30,080 nt of DNA from contig JACKPK010000013.1 of NCBI GenBank assembly GCA_024233595.1, forward strand, positions 1 through 30,080, given 5' to 3'. This document shows, piece after piece, positions 14,931 through 22,911 of the stretch. The stretch comes from Deltaproteobacteria bacterium (lineage in GTDB: Bacteria > UBA10199 > JADGCS01). The first letter of the stretch is position 1. The number at the start of each line of letters is the position of its first letter. Both the position numbers and the translations under genes were made by a program. The notes under the pieces were generated by a model. That model was given only the letters and a program-made list of their open reading frames with translations, was not told the origin of the DNA and searched no databases.

Positions 14931-15524
14931 TTAAGAAATGCGTTTTCCTTTTGGGACCTTTGGAACTTCTGCTGTTGGGATATCGTTGGGTGAAAGGGCA
15001 ACATCAGGGAAGGCACCTAGCAAGAGTCTTCCTTTATAAGGAGCATCTTCAATTGGTATGCTGCCATGGCCAACACTTGCTCCGGTTGCGGGCTCAACTT
15101 TATTTTTTTGGGAAGAGCGGTTTAAGGCAACAAGAAATGCAAGTCCTCCCGCAATGATCAATGGAACAGAAAGTAACAAGGCACCTGGTGGTATTGTTTT
15201 AATCGCATCAGGAATAAGTCCGATTGCTTCTTGGACTGTGGTGCGAGGAATATCAGCTGTGGCTAGAACGACTGGTAGCCCCAGGCCAAAATTTGACATG
15301 AGACTTCTTGAAGCGCCTGGCAATGGGTTAGCGCGGATCATTGGATCTTCATTGTTAATCTTGTGCCAAGCACTCAGTCTGTCTTTATAATCTTTTATTG
15401 GAGAAACCATTTCAGTTTTGACTCGTTTTGGATCTGATTCAGGTGCTGCTGCTTTGATATTATTTTGAGTAACGAACATGATGTCGCTTACAAGAGCTGG
15501 GTTGGGGCGTATAAAAATAGACAT
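14931..15524 (-). CDS. Hypothetical protein with one membrane segment, 197 aa
   Basis: I do not recognise a family. AAGGAA lies a few bases before the ATG (ttgcaacaaggaaaatcactATG), so the start is well supported. A Pro- and Asn-rich soluble N-terminal part (about 1-110) with YKDRLSAWHKINNEDP is followed by a single strong hydrophobic helix GALLLSVPLIIAGGLAFLVAL (about 113-133). A Pro-rich tail with IPIEDAPYKGRLLLGAFPDVALSPNDIP ends in KVPKGKRIS. No signal peptide, so it is a candidate single-pass inner-membrane protein. It is on the opposite strand to the GMC gene and downstream of queA with 65 bases between. Confidence 0.6.
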   Translation of the reverse strand: MSIFIRPNPALVSDIMFVTQNNIKAAAPESDPKRVKTEMVSPIKDYKDRLSAWHKINNEDPMIRANPLPGASRSLMSNFGLGLPVVLATADIPRTTVQEAIGLIPDAIKTIPPGALLLSVPLIIAGGLAFLVALNRSSQKNKVEPATGASVGHGSIPIEDAPYKGRLLLGAFPDVALSPNDIPTAEVPKVPKGKRIS

Positions 15525-15589
15525 AGTGATTTTCCTTGTTGCAAATTATTCACTCAATATTCTTATCGGGAAATTCCATGAAAAGTTGC

Positions 15590-16660
15590 TTAAAAGATCA
15601 ACATGGCATCACCATAAGAAAAAAGCCTGTATTTTAAAGAGATAGCCTCTTTGTAGGCCTTTAAAATCAAGTCTTTGCCGGCTAGCGCACTCACGAGCAT
15701 GAGTAAAGTGGATTCCGGCTGATGAAAGTTGGTGATGAGGCGATCGACTATTTTGAATTCATAAGGCGGGTAAATGAAAATGCTGGTGCTGCCGCTTTGG
15801 GCTGTGAGCAAGGCTGGGTTGCTGTTTGTGTTTTGAGCGGCGGCCTCTAGAACGCGTGTTGTGGTGGTGCCAACAGCTGTTACCAGTCTTGCTTCTTGTT
15901 TTGCTAAATTGATGATGTCCGCGGTTTCTTGCGACAGGCTGTAATTTTCGTGATGCATTTTGTGTTCGGTAATGTTGTCGACACGCACTGGCAAAAAGGT
16001 GCCTGGGCCCACATGCAAGGTGACTTCGCAAAGTTGCACGCCTTTGTTTTTAAGGGCGTCTAAGATTTCGGGAGTAAAATGCAAACCAGCCGTGGGCGCA
16101 GCGACCGACCCCGTGTTTTTGGCAAACACAGTTTGGTAGCGTTGGCGGTCATCTGATTCTTCATCGCGCTGCATGTAGGGCGGCAAGGGAAGGCTTGCGA
16201 TGCTTTCTAAAACAGCAAATAAATCGCCTTTGAATTTTAGCAGCGCTTCGCGTTGATTGCCTTCTTCTGAAGTGATTGTGATGCTCAAACCTTTCCAATG
16301 AAACTCATCACCTGCTTTGACCTTTTTGCTTGCGTTGATCATCACCAGCCATTTTTGTTCTAGATGATCATCGTGTTGTTTTGCCTCGGCTTGTGCTTCG
16401 ATCAAAAGGATTTCTTGTTTGCCACCTGTGCTGCGTGTTGTTCTAAGACGGCAAGGGAACACCTTGCTGTTGTTCATGACCAAGACATCGCCTTTGTTAA
16501 AATAAGAAAGGATGTCTTTGAATTGTTCGTGCGCGATTTGTTTTGTGGTTTTGTTCAACGCAAGCAGACGCGACTCATCGCGTTTGTCTTTTGGGTGCTT
16601 AGCGATGAGTTCATCAGGAAAATTGTAGTGAAAGTCTTTTGGACTTAGAGCGGGACTCAC
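15590..16660 (-). CDS. queA: tRNA S-adenosylmethionine ribosyltransferase-isomerase
   Basis: Transfers and isomerises the ribosyl part of SAM onto 7-aminomethyl-7-deazaguanine in tRNA, making epoxyqueuosine. Length 356 aa equals the E. coli enzyme. Landmarks: YNFPDELIAKHPKDKRDESRLL at the N-terminus, GDVLVMNNSKVFPCRL, SVAAPTAGLHFTPEIL, VTLHVGPGTFLPVRV, HKMHHENYSL and the final NFHQPESTLLMLVSAL...YRLFSYGDAMLIF. It starts at a GTG whose bases overlap the TGA of mrp (GTGA at 16657-16660), so it is translationally coupled to mrp. Last gene of a five-gene leftward operon. No other queuosine gene is in the window. Confidence 0.96.
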   Translation of the reverse strand: MSPALSPKDFHYNFPDELIAKHPKDKRDESRLLALNKTTKQIAHEQFKDILSYFNKGDVLVMNNSKVFPCRLRTTRSTGGKQEILLIEAQAEAKQHDDHLEQKWLVMINASKKVKAGDEFHWKGLSITITSEEGNQREALLKFKGDLFAVLESIASLPLPPYMQRDEESDDRQRYQTVFAKNTGSVAAPTAGLHFTPEILDALKNKGVQLCEVTLHVGPGTFLPVRVDNITEHKMHHENYSLSQETADIINLAKQEARLVTAVGTTTTRVLEAAAQNTNSNPALLTAQSGSTSIFIYPPYEFKIVDRLITNFHQPESTLLMLVSALAGKDLILKAYKEAISLKYRLFSYGDAMLIF

Positions 16661-17562
16661 ACCTCAAAGCCTTCTTGCTTGGTTGTGTTTTGCGCTTTAC
16701 TGGCATTGCCAAAGTTGGCTGTGAACACAGGTGCTTTATTGTTCTGTGTTTTTTCAAGCTCTGTTAAAACCTGTTTAGCAAAACCTAAGAAGCGATTTGC
16801 TTGTGCGCTTTCGGGGTCTTTAACCACAATGGGTTTGCCCTGATCGCCGCCAACACGTGTGGCTTCTTCTAAAGGCAGTTCACCTAAATAAGGAGCGCCC
16901 ATTTCTTCGGCTTTGTGCTTGGCGCCGGCGTGAGAAAAAATATGAGCTTGGTGGCCGCATTCGGGGCATTCGAAAAAACTCATGTTTTCGATGACGCCTA
17001 AAATAGGCACATTCACTTTTTGAAACATATTGATGCCTTTGATGGCATCAGCAAGCGCAACGTCTTGCGGTGTTGATACAATCACGGCTCCATCTAAAGG
17101 CAGAAGCTGAGTGAGGGTGAGTTGGGCGTCGCCTGTGCCGGGAGGAAGATCCACAATGAGGATGTCTTTGTCGCCCCACACCACGTCATCGATGAATTGT
17201 TGAATCATGCGGCCAATCATTGGTCCACGCCAAACAACAGCTTCGTCAGGTTTTACAAAAAAACCAAAGCTCATCAGAGAGATTCCGAATTTATCGACGG
17301 GGTGCAATTTTTTATTTTCGTCCATGGGAGGCGTCATGTCTGGTAACCCAAGCATGATGTGTTGGCTGGGGCCGTAAATGTCAGCATCTAAGAGACCCAC
17401 TTTTTTACCTGTTTTGCTCAATGCCAAAGCCAGGTTTGCTGATACGGTGCTTTTGCCCACGCCGCCTTTGCCACTGGCAACAGCGATGACAGATTTGACT
17501 CCGGGCAAACGTTTGGTTTGAGCTCCTGGAGTGGGTGGTGTTTGATTTTGTGCTATGGGCAT
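16657..17562 (-). CDS. mrp: Mrp/ApbC-type P-loop iron-sulfur carrier ATPase
   Basis: Binds and delivers Fe-S clusters to apo-proteins. The deviant Walker A GKGGVGKST is at about 31-39, the switch DADIYGPSQHIMLG follows, DLPPGTGDAQLTL is at about 138-150, and the cluster-binding pair C199-x-x-C202 is in FFECPECGH. At 301 aa it is shorter than E. coli Mrp (369): the N-terminal DUF59/MIP18 domain is absent and a short Pro-rich leader replaces it. A C-terminal polar tail rich in Asn, Ala and Lys is unusual. GGAG seven bases before the ATG supports the start. It sits two genes downstream of an HscB-like gene, a sensible Fe-S pairing, and is coupled to queA. Confidence 0.93.
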   Translation of the reverse strand: MPIAQNQTPPTPGAQTKRLPGVKSVIAVASGKGGVGKSTVSANLALALSKTGKKVGLLDADIYGPSQHIMLGLPDMTPPMDENKKLHPVDKFGISLMSFGFFVKPDEAVVWRGPMIGRMIQQFIDDVVWGDKDILIVDLPPGTGDAQLTLTQLLPLDGAVIVSTPQDVALADAIKGINMFQKVNVPILGVIENMSFFECPECGHQAHIFSHAGAKHKAEEMGAPYLGELPLEEATRVGGDQGKPIVVKDPESAQANRFLGFAKQVLTELEKTQNNKAPVFTANFGNASKAQNTTKQEGFEV

Positions 17563-17610
17563 AAAGTTTCTCCGTTTGGGATCGTTTTTAGAATGCTTTA
17601 CTACCCGGAC

Positions 17611-17925
17611 TTAGATTTTAGGTAAAGACCCTTCAATGAGTTCTTTTAATTGAGCCCCAATATCAATAACGGTTTCGTCGGTTTTTTTGATCAAAGCCAA
17701 AAGCTCGTTGTCGTTGTTTTTTAGGGCAAGGCTCAAGGATTGCTGCGCGTCCTTAAGACGCTTTAAGGCAGAAGGGTTAATGAATTCAGCGCTTTGCGGG
17801 TTGTTGTTTAAATGGTTTAGCAATAGCCCGCATTGTTGCAGGACCGCATTGGCCATGGAAACAAGGTCAGGCTGACTTTTACGCGACTGTTTAAGCGATG
17901 TTTTGTCTGATATCTTGTTCGACAT
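17611..17925 (-). CDS. Small helical hypothetical protein, about 104 aa
   Basis: I do not recognise a family. From the ATG at 17925 it begins MSNKISDKTSLKQSRKS and overlaps the 3' end of the HscB-like gene by 35 bases; a longer frame from 17991 and a shorter Met at 17856 are alternatives. The sequence is almost entirely amphipathic helix (MANAVLQQCGLLLNHLNN; ALKRLKDAQQSLSLALKNNDNELLALIKKTDETVIDIGAQLKELIEG). It has no membrane segment and one Cys. It sits between the HscB-like gene and mrp in the operon, so it may be an accessory to Fe-S handling, but nothing in the sequence proves it. The overlap suggests translational coupling. Confidence 0.5.
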   Translation of the reverse strand: MSNKISDKTSLKQSRKSQPDLVSMANAVLQQCGLLLNHLNNNPQSAEFINPSALKRLKDAQQSLSLALKNNDNELLALIKKTDETVIDIGAQLKELIEGSLPKI

Positions 17926-18442
17926 TGCGGATGTAGTTGAAGGCTGCGCTTTTGCGGCGAAGCTTTCTGAGCAAATCATCAGCTTCGTCATTTTTGCTTA
18001 ATTCGTCCCATTGTTTTTCAAGGCGCGATAACTCGATCGAAGCGGCACTGAATTCACTGAGCACATTGGCGTGCAGTTCTTTGAGTTCAGTGCGGTATTT
18101 ATCTGGGTTTTGATTAAACTTAGGGAGCAGGTCTTTGACTTGCTCATCGATGTCTCTAAAATTGCGTGGCGCTTTGTTGTCGTTGGCAACATCAAGACCC
18201 TCTATTTGCAATAAATGTTCAATGCGGGAAATGCGGTCTTTAAGCGTGTTGTAGGCTTCCTCAATGAGTGCGATCATTTTTTTATCGTCGGCTTCGTTTG
18301 TGCCTTTGTCTAAAATGGGATCGCGTTTGTTTTCTTTGAGGAGATTAAAATAATTTTTCTTTAAAATCCCCTGATCCATTTGGAGTTTGGTGGGAACATT
18401 AAGGATCTGAAAATAATTTTCGGTGTTTTCGGCCATGGCCAT
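17891..18442 (-). CDS. HscB-like co-chaperone with J domain lacking HPD
   Basis: A 183-aa protein with the two-part layout of HscB (Fe-S co-chaperone): an N-terminal J-like domain (about 6-80; NYFQILNVPTKLQMDQGILKKNYFNLLKEN, then ALIEEAYNTLKDRISRIEHLLQIEG) and a C-terminal helical domain (about 100-180; EFSAASIELSRLEKQWDEL, LLRKLRRKSAAFNYIRNVEQDI). In HscB the loop between helices II and III carries HPD, needed to stimulate HscA ATPase. Here the matching stretch reads KENKRDPILD with no HPD. The RIEHLL motif after helix III and the C-terminal pattern are strongly HscB-like. A second ATG at 18436 is also possible. Follows the DHS-like gene by 17 bases; overlaps the next gene. Confidence 0.65.
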   Translation of the reverse strand: MAMAENTENYFQILNVPTKLQMDQGILKKNYFNLLKENKRDPILDKGTNEADDKKMIALIEEAYNTLKDRISRIEHLLQIEGLDVANDNKAPRNFRDIDEQVKDLLPKFNQNPDKYRTELKELHANVLSEFSAASIELSRLEKQWDELSKNDEADDLLRKLRRKSAAFNYIRNVEQDIRQNIA

Positions 18443-18459
18443 CTCTTTCTTTAAAAGTT

Positions 18460-19428
18460 TTATTGATCCAACACGTAAGAAAAAATCAAGGGAGCCACAA
18501 TTGATGCGTCTGATTCTACGATAAAACGCGGCGTGTCTTCGCCTAACTTGCCCCAGGTGATTTTTTCGTTTGGCACAGCACCAGAGTAAGAGCCATAAGA
18601 AGTGGTGCTATCGGAAATTTGGCAAAAGTAAGACCATAATTTTGTATTGTTGAGCTCTAAATCTTGAATGAGCAAAGGCACCACGCAAATGGGGAAGTCA
18701 CCCGCAATGCCGCCACCAATTTGAAAAAAACCAAGGCCGTTATTTTTGGTGAGCTTTTGGTACACATCAATGAGGTAGTCCATGTACTCAACGCCGGATT
18801 TCATGATTTGTAATGATTTAATACGGCCAGCGCGTTTGGCGGCCACAAAAACATTACCCATGGTGGAGTCTTCCCATCCTGGACAAATGATCGGGATGTT
18901 TTTCTCGCAAGCAGCAAGCATCCAAGAGTTTTTGGGATCGATTTGATAATGCTGTTCTAATTTTCCAGAGCGAATCAGTTGGAAAAAATACTCGTGTGGC
19001 AAGTAGCGCTCGCCTTTGGCTTCGGCAGATGCCCACACTTCGTTGAGGCTGTCTTCAATGCGGCGCACGGCTTCTTCTTCGGGAATGCAAGTGTCGGTGA
19101 CGCGGTTAAAGCCCTGATCGTATAGTTTGGTTTCGTCTTTTGGGGAAAGGTCACGGTAGTTTGGCACGCGTTTGTAATGCTCGTGCGCGACTAAATTAAA
19201 AATATCTTCTTCTAGGTTGGCACCGGTGCAGCTGATCATGTGCACTTTGTCTTGGCGAATCATTTCGGCCAAAGAAATGCCAAGCTCGGCTGTGCTCATG
19301 GCACCCGCAAGTGAAATCAGCATTTTATTGCCTTGTGCGAGCTGATCAACATAGCCTTGTGCCGCATCGACAAGAGCTGCTGCATTAAAATGACGGTAGT
19401 GGTGTTTGATGAATTCTTTGATTTTCAT
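18460..19428 (-). CDS. Deoxyhypusine-synthase-like protein
   Basis: A 322-aa NAD-dependent enzyme of the deoxyhypusine synthase family. In eukaryotes and archaea this family transfers the aminobutyl group of spermidine to a Lys of eIF5A. Bacteria lack eIF5A, and bacterial members have been linked to polyamine aminobutyl transfer; the exact substrate here is an inference. Landmarks: MLISLAGAMSTAELG (about 36-50), ISCTGANLEEDIFNLVAHEHY (65-85), FFQIGGGIAGDF (234-245), and the active-site block GSYSGAVPNEKITWGKLG, where K294 matches the catalytic Lys (family pattern GSDSGARPDEAVSWGK). AGGAAC before the ATG fits the start. First gene of the leftward operon with the HscB-like gene, a small gene, mrp and queA. 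Confidence 0.87.
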   Translation of the reverse strand: MKIKEFIKHHYRHFNAAALVDAAQGYVDQLAQGNKMLISLAGAMSTAELGISLAEMIRQDKVHMISCTGANLEEDIFNLVAHEHYKRVPNYRDLSPKDETKLYDQGFNRVTDTCIPEEEAVRRIEDSLNEVWASAEAKGERYLPHEYFFQLIRSGKLEQHYQIDPKNSWMLAACEKNIPIICPGWEDSTMGNVFVAAKRAGRIKSLQIMKSGVEYMDYLIDVYQKLTKNNGLGFFQIGGGIAGDFPICVVPLLIQDLELNNTKLWSYFCQISDSTTSYGSYSGAVPNEKITWGKLGEDTPRFIVESDASIVAPLIFSYVLDQ

Positions 19429-19445
19429 TTTATGTTCCTAAGTGA

Positions 19446-19462
19446 AGATCATTTTGTGATCT
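19446..19462. promoter_or_regulatory. Inverted repeat upstream of the DHS-like operon
   Basis: AGATCA-TTTTG-TGATCT, perfect 6-bp arms with a 5-base spacer, lies 18-34 bases upstream of the DHS-like ATG. It could be an operator or a 5' leader hairpin for the five-gene operon. It is short, so the call is weak. Confidence 0.3.
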
Positions 19463-19519
19463 GTGGAAAACCCCTTAAAGCTGCGTATTTTTAGTTCTTT
19501 TGGGGCTGGGGTGTCAAGG

Positions 19520-20074
19520 TCACTCAAATGCATCCAGTTCGATCTCGATAAGGTCCCCAACGTAATAGTCTTTACCTTCAATTTGGTATTTGCGGGCGAC
19601 AAAGCCTTCTGAAACATCGTCGTCCTCTGATAAGGTGATGGGTGTTTGTTCTAAAAATTCAAGATTACCCACGATGGTGTCTAAGGTGGTGTCTTCGGAC
19701 AAAGTTCCTTTATTTAGAGAGCCTGCTTTGTAGAAAATAGCTTCTTTGCCATCGATGATGAAAAAATCCCCAACCAAATCATTGATGATGTAAAGCTCAT
19801 TTTCGAGCGTGCCGGATTTAAATTCACCAGTTTCGTGAACACTGAATAAGTTATCCTCCAATACTGAAAAATCACCGTACTTTTTATTACTGATTGTGAC
19901 GGGGTGGCTGGGAACGCCACTGTTAAATAGGCCATTTTGATAAAATGAAATTTTTTCTCCAGCCTTAAGTTCAATGGAGCCGTAAAATTGTGAATAATAA
20001 ATTGTATCTTCTTCTAAAATTCCTGATTTAATCGAACCATCTTGTGTAAAATCAATACGCGATCCTTTTTGCAA
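19520..20074 (-). CDS. Surviving C-terminal fragment of a repeat protein, 184 codons
   Basis: The open stretch starts at a TTG (20074) and carries four copies of a repeat of about 35 residues: FTQDGSIKSGILEEDT (about 9), FYQNGLFNSGVPSHP (44), VHETGEFKSGTLENEL (79) and FYKAGSLNKGTLSEDT (114). An acidic non-repeat end (DDDVSEGFVARKYQIEGKDY...EIELDAFE) follows. The repeat core is aromatic-x-x-x-Gly-x-(hydrophobic)-x-x-Gly-x-Leu, likely short beta hairpins stacked in a solenoid. Function unknown. The TTG has no ribosome binding site, and related repeats continue upstream in shifted frames. It is most likely the tail of the larger broken gene that starts near 22861, not an independent gene. The first frame break is at the A5 run just above it. 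Confidence 0.5.
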   Translation of the reverse strand: MQKGSRIDFTQDGSIKSGILEEDTIYYSQFYGSIELKAGEKISFYQNGLFNSGVPSHPVTISNKKYGDFSVLEDNLFSVHETGEFKSGTLENELYIINDLVGDFFIIDGKEAIFYKAGSLNKGTLSEDTTLDTIVGNLEFLEQTPITLSEDDDVSEGFVARKYQIEGKDYYVGDLIEIELDAFE

Positions 20075-22861
20075 AAGTGATGCTGTCTAAATCAGGAATT
20101 CCATTGAGGGTGAGATCTTTTATGAGTCGCCCACCGGTGGTAAGAAGCCATCAGAAATTCAACCCGCTCACCCCTCTGCTAGAGTTCACCATAAGAGGGT
20201 GTGTCATGATAAAGTCATTTTAAGTTTGCCGCCGGCAAAATAGAAGTCTTCGCTGACTTCTGCCCATTCATTTTTTGCAAAAATGGGTAGGTTTTTGATC
20301 ATTGTAGATGTAGGCAAAAGGTTTGTAGTCTTCTGCTAACAACCCAGCGTGAATGTCAGTCCAGTCCCAAAAGAAACAGGTCAGTGCTCATCACCAAAAA
20401 ACAATCCGGGTGAAGTTCAGGATGAAGGCCTCTCGGTTTTTCCTCAAGTTCGTAGAATCGACATCCCCAGGCTAAAGGCCACAGATTGGTTTCTTTAAGA
20501 TCCATGACCATCGATACTCATCATTTTTTCAAAGCCCCTTCAATTTGTGAGTTCCTCACATACTTGCCAAAATACTCTTCACGTTCTCAATCTCGCCATT
20601 TTCCCAAGACACCGGTCAGTCCATAGATCACGGCCAAACTCGATTGATTCATTTTGCACAAAAGTCACACCAGGGGCTGCTTCTACATCATGTTGATGTA
20701 GCCTTTGGGAATGTTAGATTCTCCAAAATTCAAAATGCACGCCGGCAGGCATGTCAATGATGGTTTTGATAAAGGTTCGACTTCAAAACAGCAAGGTTGC
20801 CTTGATCGACCATGCAAATCACGCCTTGAATCGTACCTTAATAAGCTCTTGTCATCATCATCAAAGCCTTCAGCAAAGACGATGGCATTGCCATAGACCT
20901 CGGGAAAAATAACAGTGTCAGATTTTAGGCGCCACTTTCTAGTTTTCCATCTTCTGTTACGGTGAAACGAGTTCTACTGCTTTGAGGGCCAACCGTTGAT
21001 TGTTGTATTGTTTTTTAAGATTCCCGATTAAGTTTCCGTTACTTAAATTTTGTCCATTCTCTGCCAGAAAAATGACCCCGCTAATCCAGAGTCGTCGACG
21101 ATATTAGGGATTAAAAATTATGCTTGGAACACCTGTGTCTCCCTTCGTCATTTTGTCTTAAAGTAAGGCCTTCTTGAAAAGTAAATTCCTGATCCACAAG
21201 AATGATGGTATCTTGGTTAGGACGCCCTCCGTTTGGCATTTATCATGCCAAGTCATGCTTGTTTGTGCTTATTGTTTGTGCCAGAAAATTCTTCGTTGTT
21301 TGCGATGAATTCCTGATTCGAAGGTTAGAGATTGTCGTGCCAAAGAAGTTCTCCAGGAAGAATGTCTACAGTGTTGCCAAATTTCTGTTTTAAAGCGCTG
21401 AGTAAGGGTTACTGATTTTTAGAATTCTTGGTGCAGAGCATAAGTCTTTGTCAGAATCAGATCTTTAGGATCAAAAATTCTATTAGTTTCGGCTGCGATT
21501 TTAAAGCGTACCAAGAGTTTGTGCTGGTAGGAAAGGCAAGAGGTGAATTGATGAGGCAATCTTGCCATTGGGGTGAAAACGAATTTCAGTGAAGGCAGGG
21601 ATATCAATGCCGTAAATATTAATGGGTGTGCGTGTTGTAGCGATTTCAATGCACTCCGCCGCGATGACGTTCTGGATGAAATTGCGCCGTGGTTTCCTGC
21701 AAAATGAAAAGTTGCCATCAACACGAAAATCAAAATCTTTATTAGGAAGCCATCTTTAAAACTTTGATCATCGTAAAACTACAACATCGCCTGCGTAAAA
21801 GAATGCTGCGAAAATTTTATGATTTGGGTAATCTTCAGCCAAGGTGCCACGACGAAGGTGGAAACTTTTTCTATAAAGCTTTCTTCGTCATCAAATTGTA
21901 TGCTTCTGTGCCATCTTTAAACCAGATGCCGGGATGAGTTCTTGATCGCCATTCAAAGGTCGGAACGCAAAACTATTGTTGTTGTGCAGTTTTAGGTATT
22001 CTTGGCCTTTGAAACTTTACCTTTTGAAATTCAAACTCATCAGCAGCAAGGGCACGTAGGTGCCGTCTTCGCAACAGGTGATTCTTTAATCACTTCAAAT
22101 TTTTACCACTCGTTGTGGTGATGGTGAGTGTCAGGGCTTGGATCAGGATTAAAAGCGACGCCGATAACTCTAAGAAGAACGTCACGTGCTAAAAAGATCT
22201 TCGAGTTTGTGTTCTCTTGGTTTTGGTGGCTCTGATGAAGGTGTTACCCAAGTTTATGGGTTTTTGCTTAGGCCCGCAAAAAACCATGGTCTCCGGCAGT
22301 AAGTCTCTTTCTTCTAAGATCTTGGCATCACTGGTTTTTGATGTCGATGGCGCCGTATCCTTTCCATAAGAATCTCTTCTCGCCGTTGTCTCAAAAGTTG
22401 TACGTTTGTTGTACAATAGTGCAACAATAAATTACGAATTATTGTGAGTGGTTTGTCGCCAAAATCCTAAACCAGCAAATTTTCAGCCCTTTTTGAAAAA
22501 AGTTTTGTACATAACTGATCTTCGGTAGCGAAATTTTTCGGCATGATGTCGAGCGTTTCTTGGATTAGCGATTGGTGTGGGGCCAAGTCAATCCATTCTT
22601 CCTGTAGAAGCGAATCCTCTTGGTTTAAAAGAACTTGAGTGTAATTGTTTCCAGACATTTTTGCAGATAAGGTTCAACCAGGGTTGAGCTGTATTCTGCG
22701 GCGAGAATCAGAGGCATCTGAGTCATCGTTTAGCTGCAGAGAACCAAGCAACAAAAGCATTTAAATACCACCGTTTACTGCTTCAGGAGGTCAGAGAAGT
22801 TGGTTTTGGGTGGCGTTTTTATGACGTCTACATGGGTTTGGATCAAATCTTTTAACAGCAT
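19520..22861 (-). pseudogene. Decayed gene for a large glycine-turn repeat protein
   Basis: About 3.3 kb of leftward coding sequence broken by many frameshifts and stops. A likely original start is the ATG at 22861, giving MLLKDLIQTHVDVIKTPP... for 28 codons before a TAA; a shifted frame resumes as VNGGI. Next comes a segment with MSGNNYTQVLLNQEDSLLQ (ATG at 22658) preceded by an in-frame TGA. Repeat units are recognisable in different frames downstream: FHPNGKIASS near 21560-21590, GTLAEDYPNHKIFAAFFYAG near 21790-21850, FTVTEDGKLESG near 20930-20970, TIQGVICMVDQGNLAVL near 20785-20835, and LLAEDYKPFAYIYND near 20300-20345. The last 184 codons remain open. Several breaks sit in A or T runs. 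The flanking genes have no such breaks, which favours true decay over sequencing error, but error is not excluded. Confidence 0.75.
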
Positions 22862-22871
22862 TGCGAACACC

Positions 22872-22892
22872 CCCCGTACCATCGGTACGGGG
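22872..22892. repeat. Hairpin, second copy of the CCCCGTACC stem
   Basis: CCCCGTACC (22872-22880), loop ATC, GGTACGGGG (22884-22892): the same 9-bp stem as the terminator at 1577-1598. It lies between the end of the ATPase pseudogene (22912) and the likely start of the repeat-protein pseudogene (22861). Neither strand has a T run after it, so it is a degraded terminator or a leader hairpin. On the minus strand its right arm runs into GGGGGGTG six bases before the ATG at 22861, a possible ribosome binding site held in the stem. Confidence 0.6.
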
Positions 22893-22911
22893 TACTATTC
22901 TAGTGAGCAGG

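Noticed and set aside
20705..20896. 63-codon plus-strand frame in the decayed region
   Set aside because: The minus strand here carries recognisable repeat units (TIQGV...QGNLAVL), so the plus frame is a shadow.
22716..22853. Plus-strand open stretch reading AFKYHRLLLQEVREVGFGWRFYDVY before the hairpin
   Set aside because: Protein-like, but it has no start and lies opposite the better supported leftward start of the repeat-protein pseudogene (ATG at 22861).
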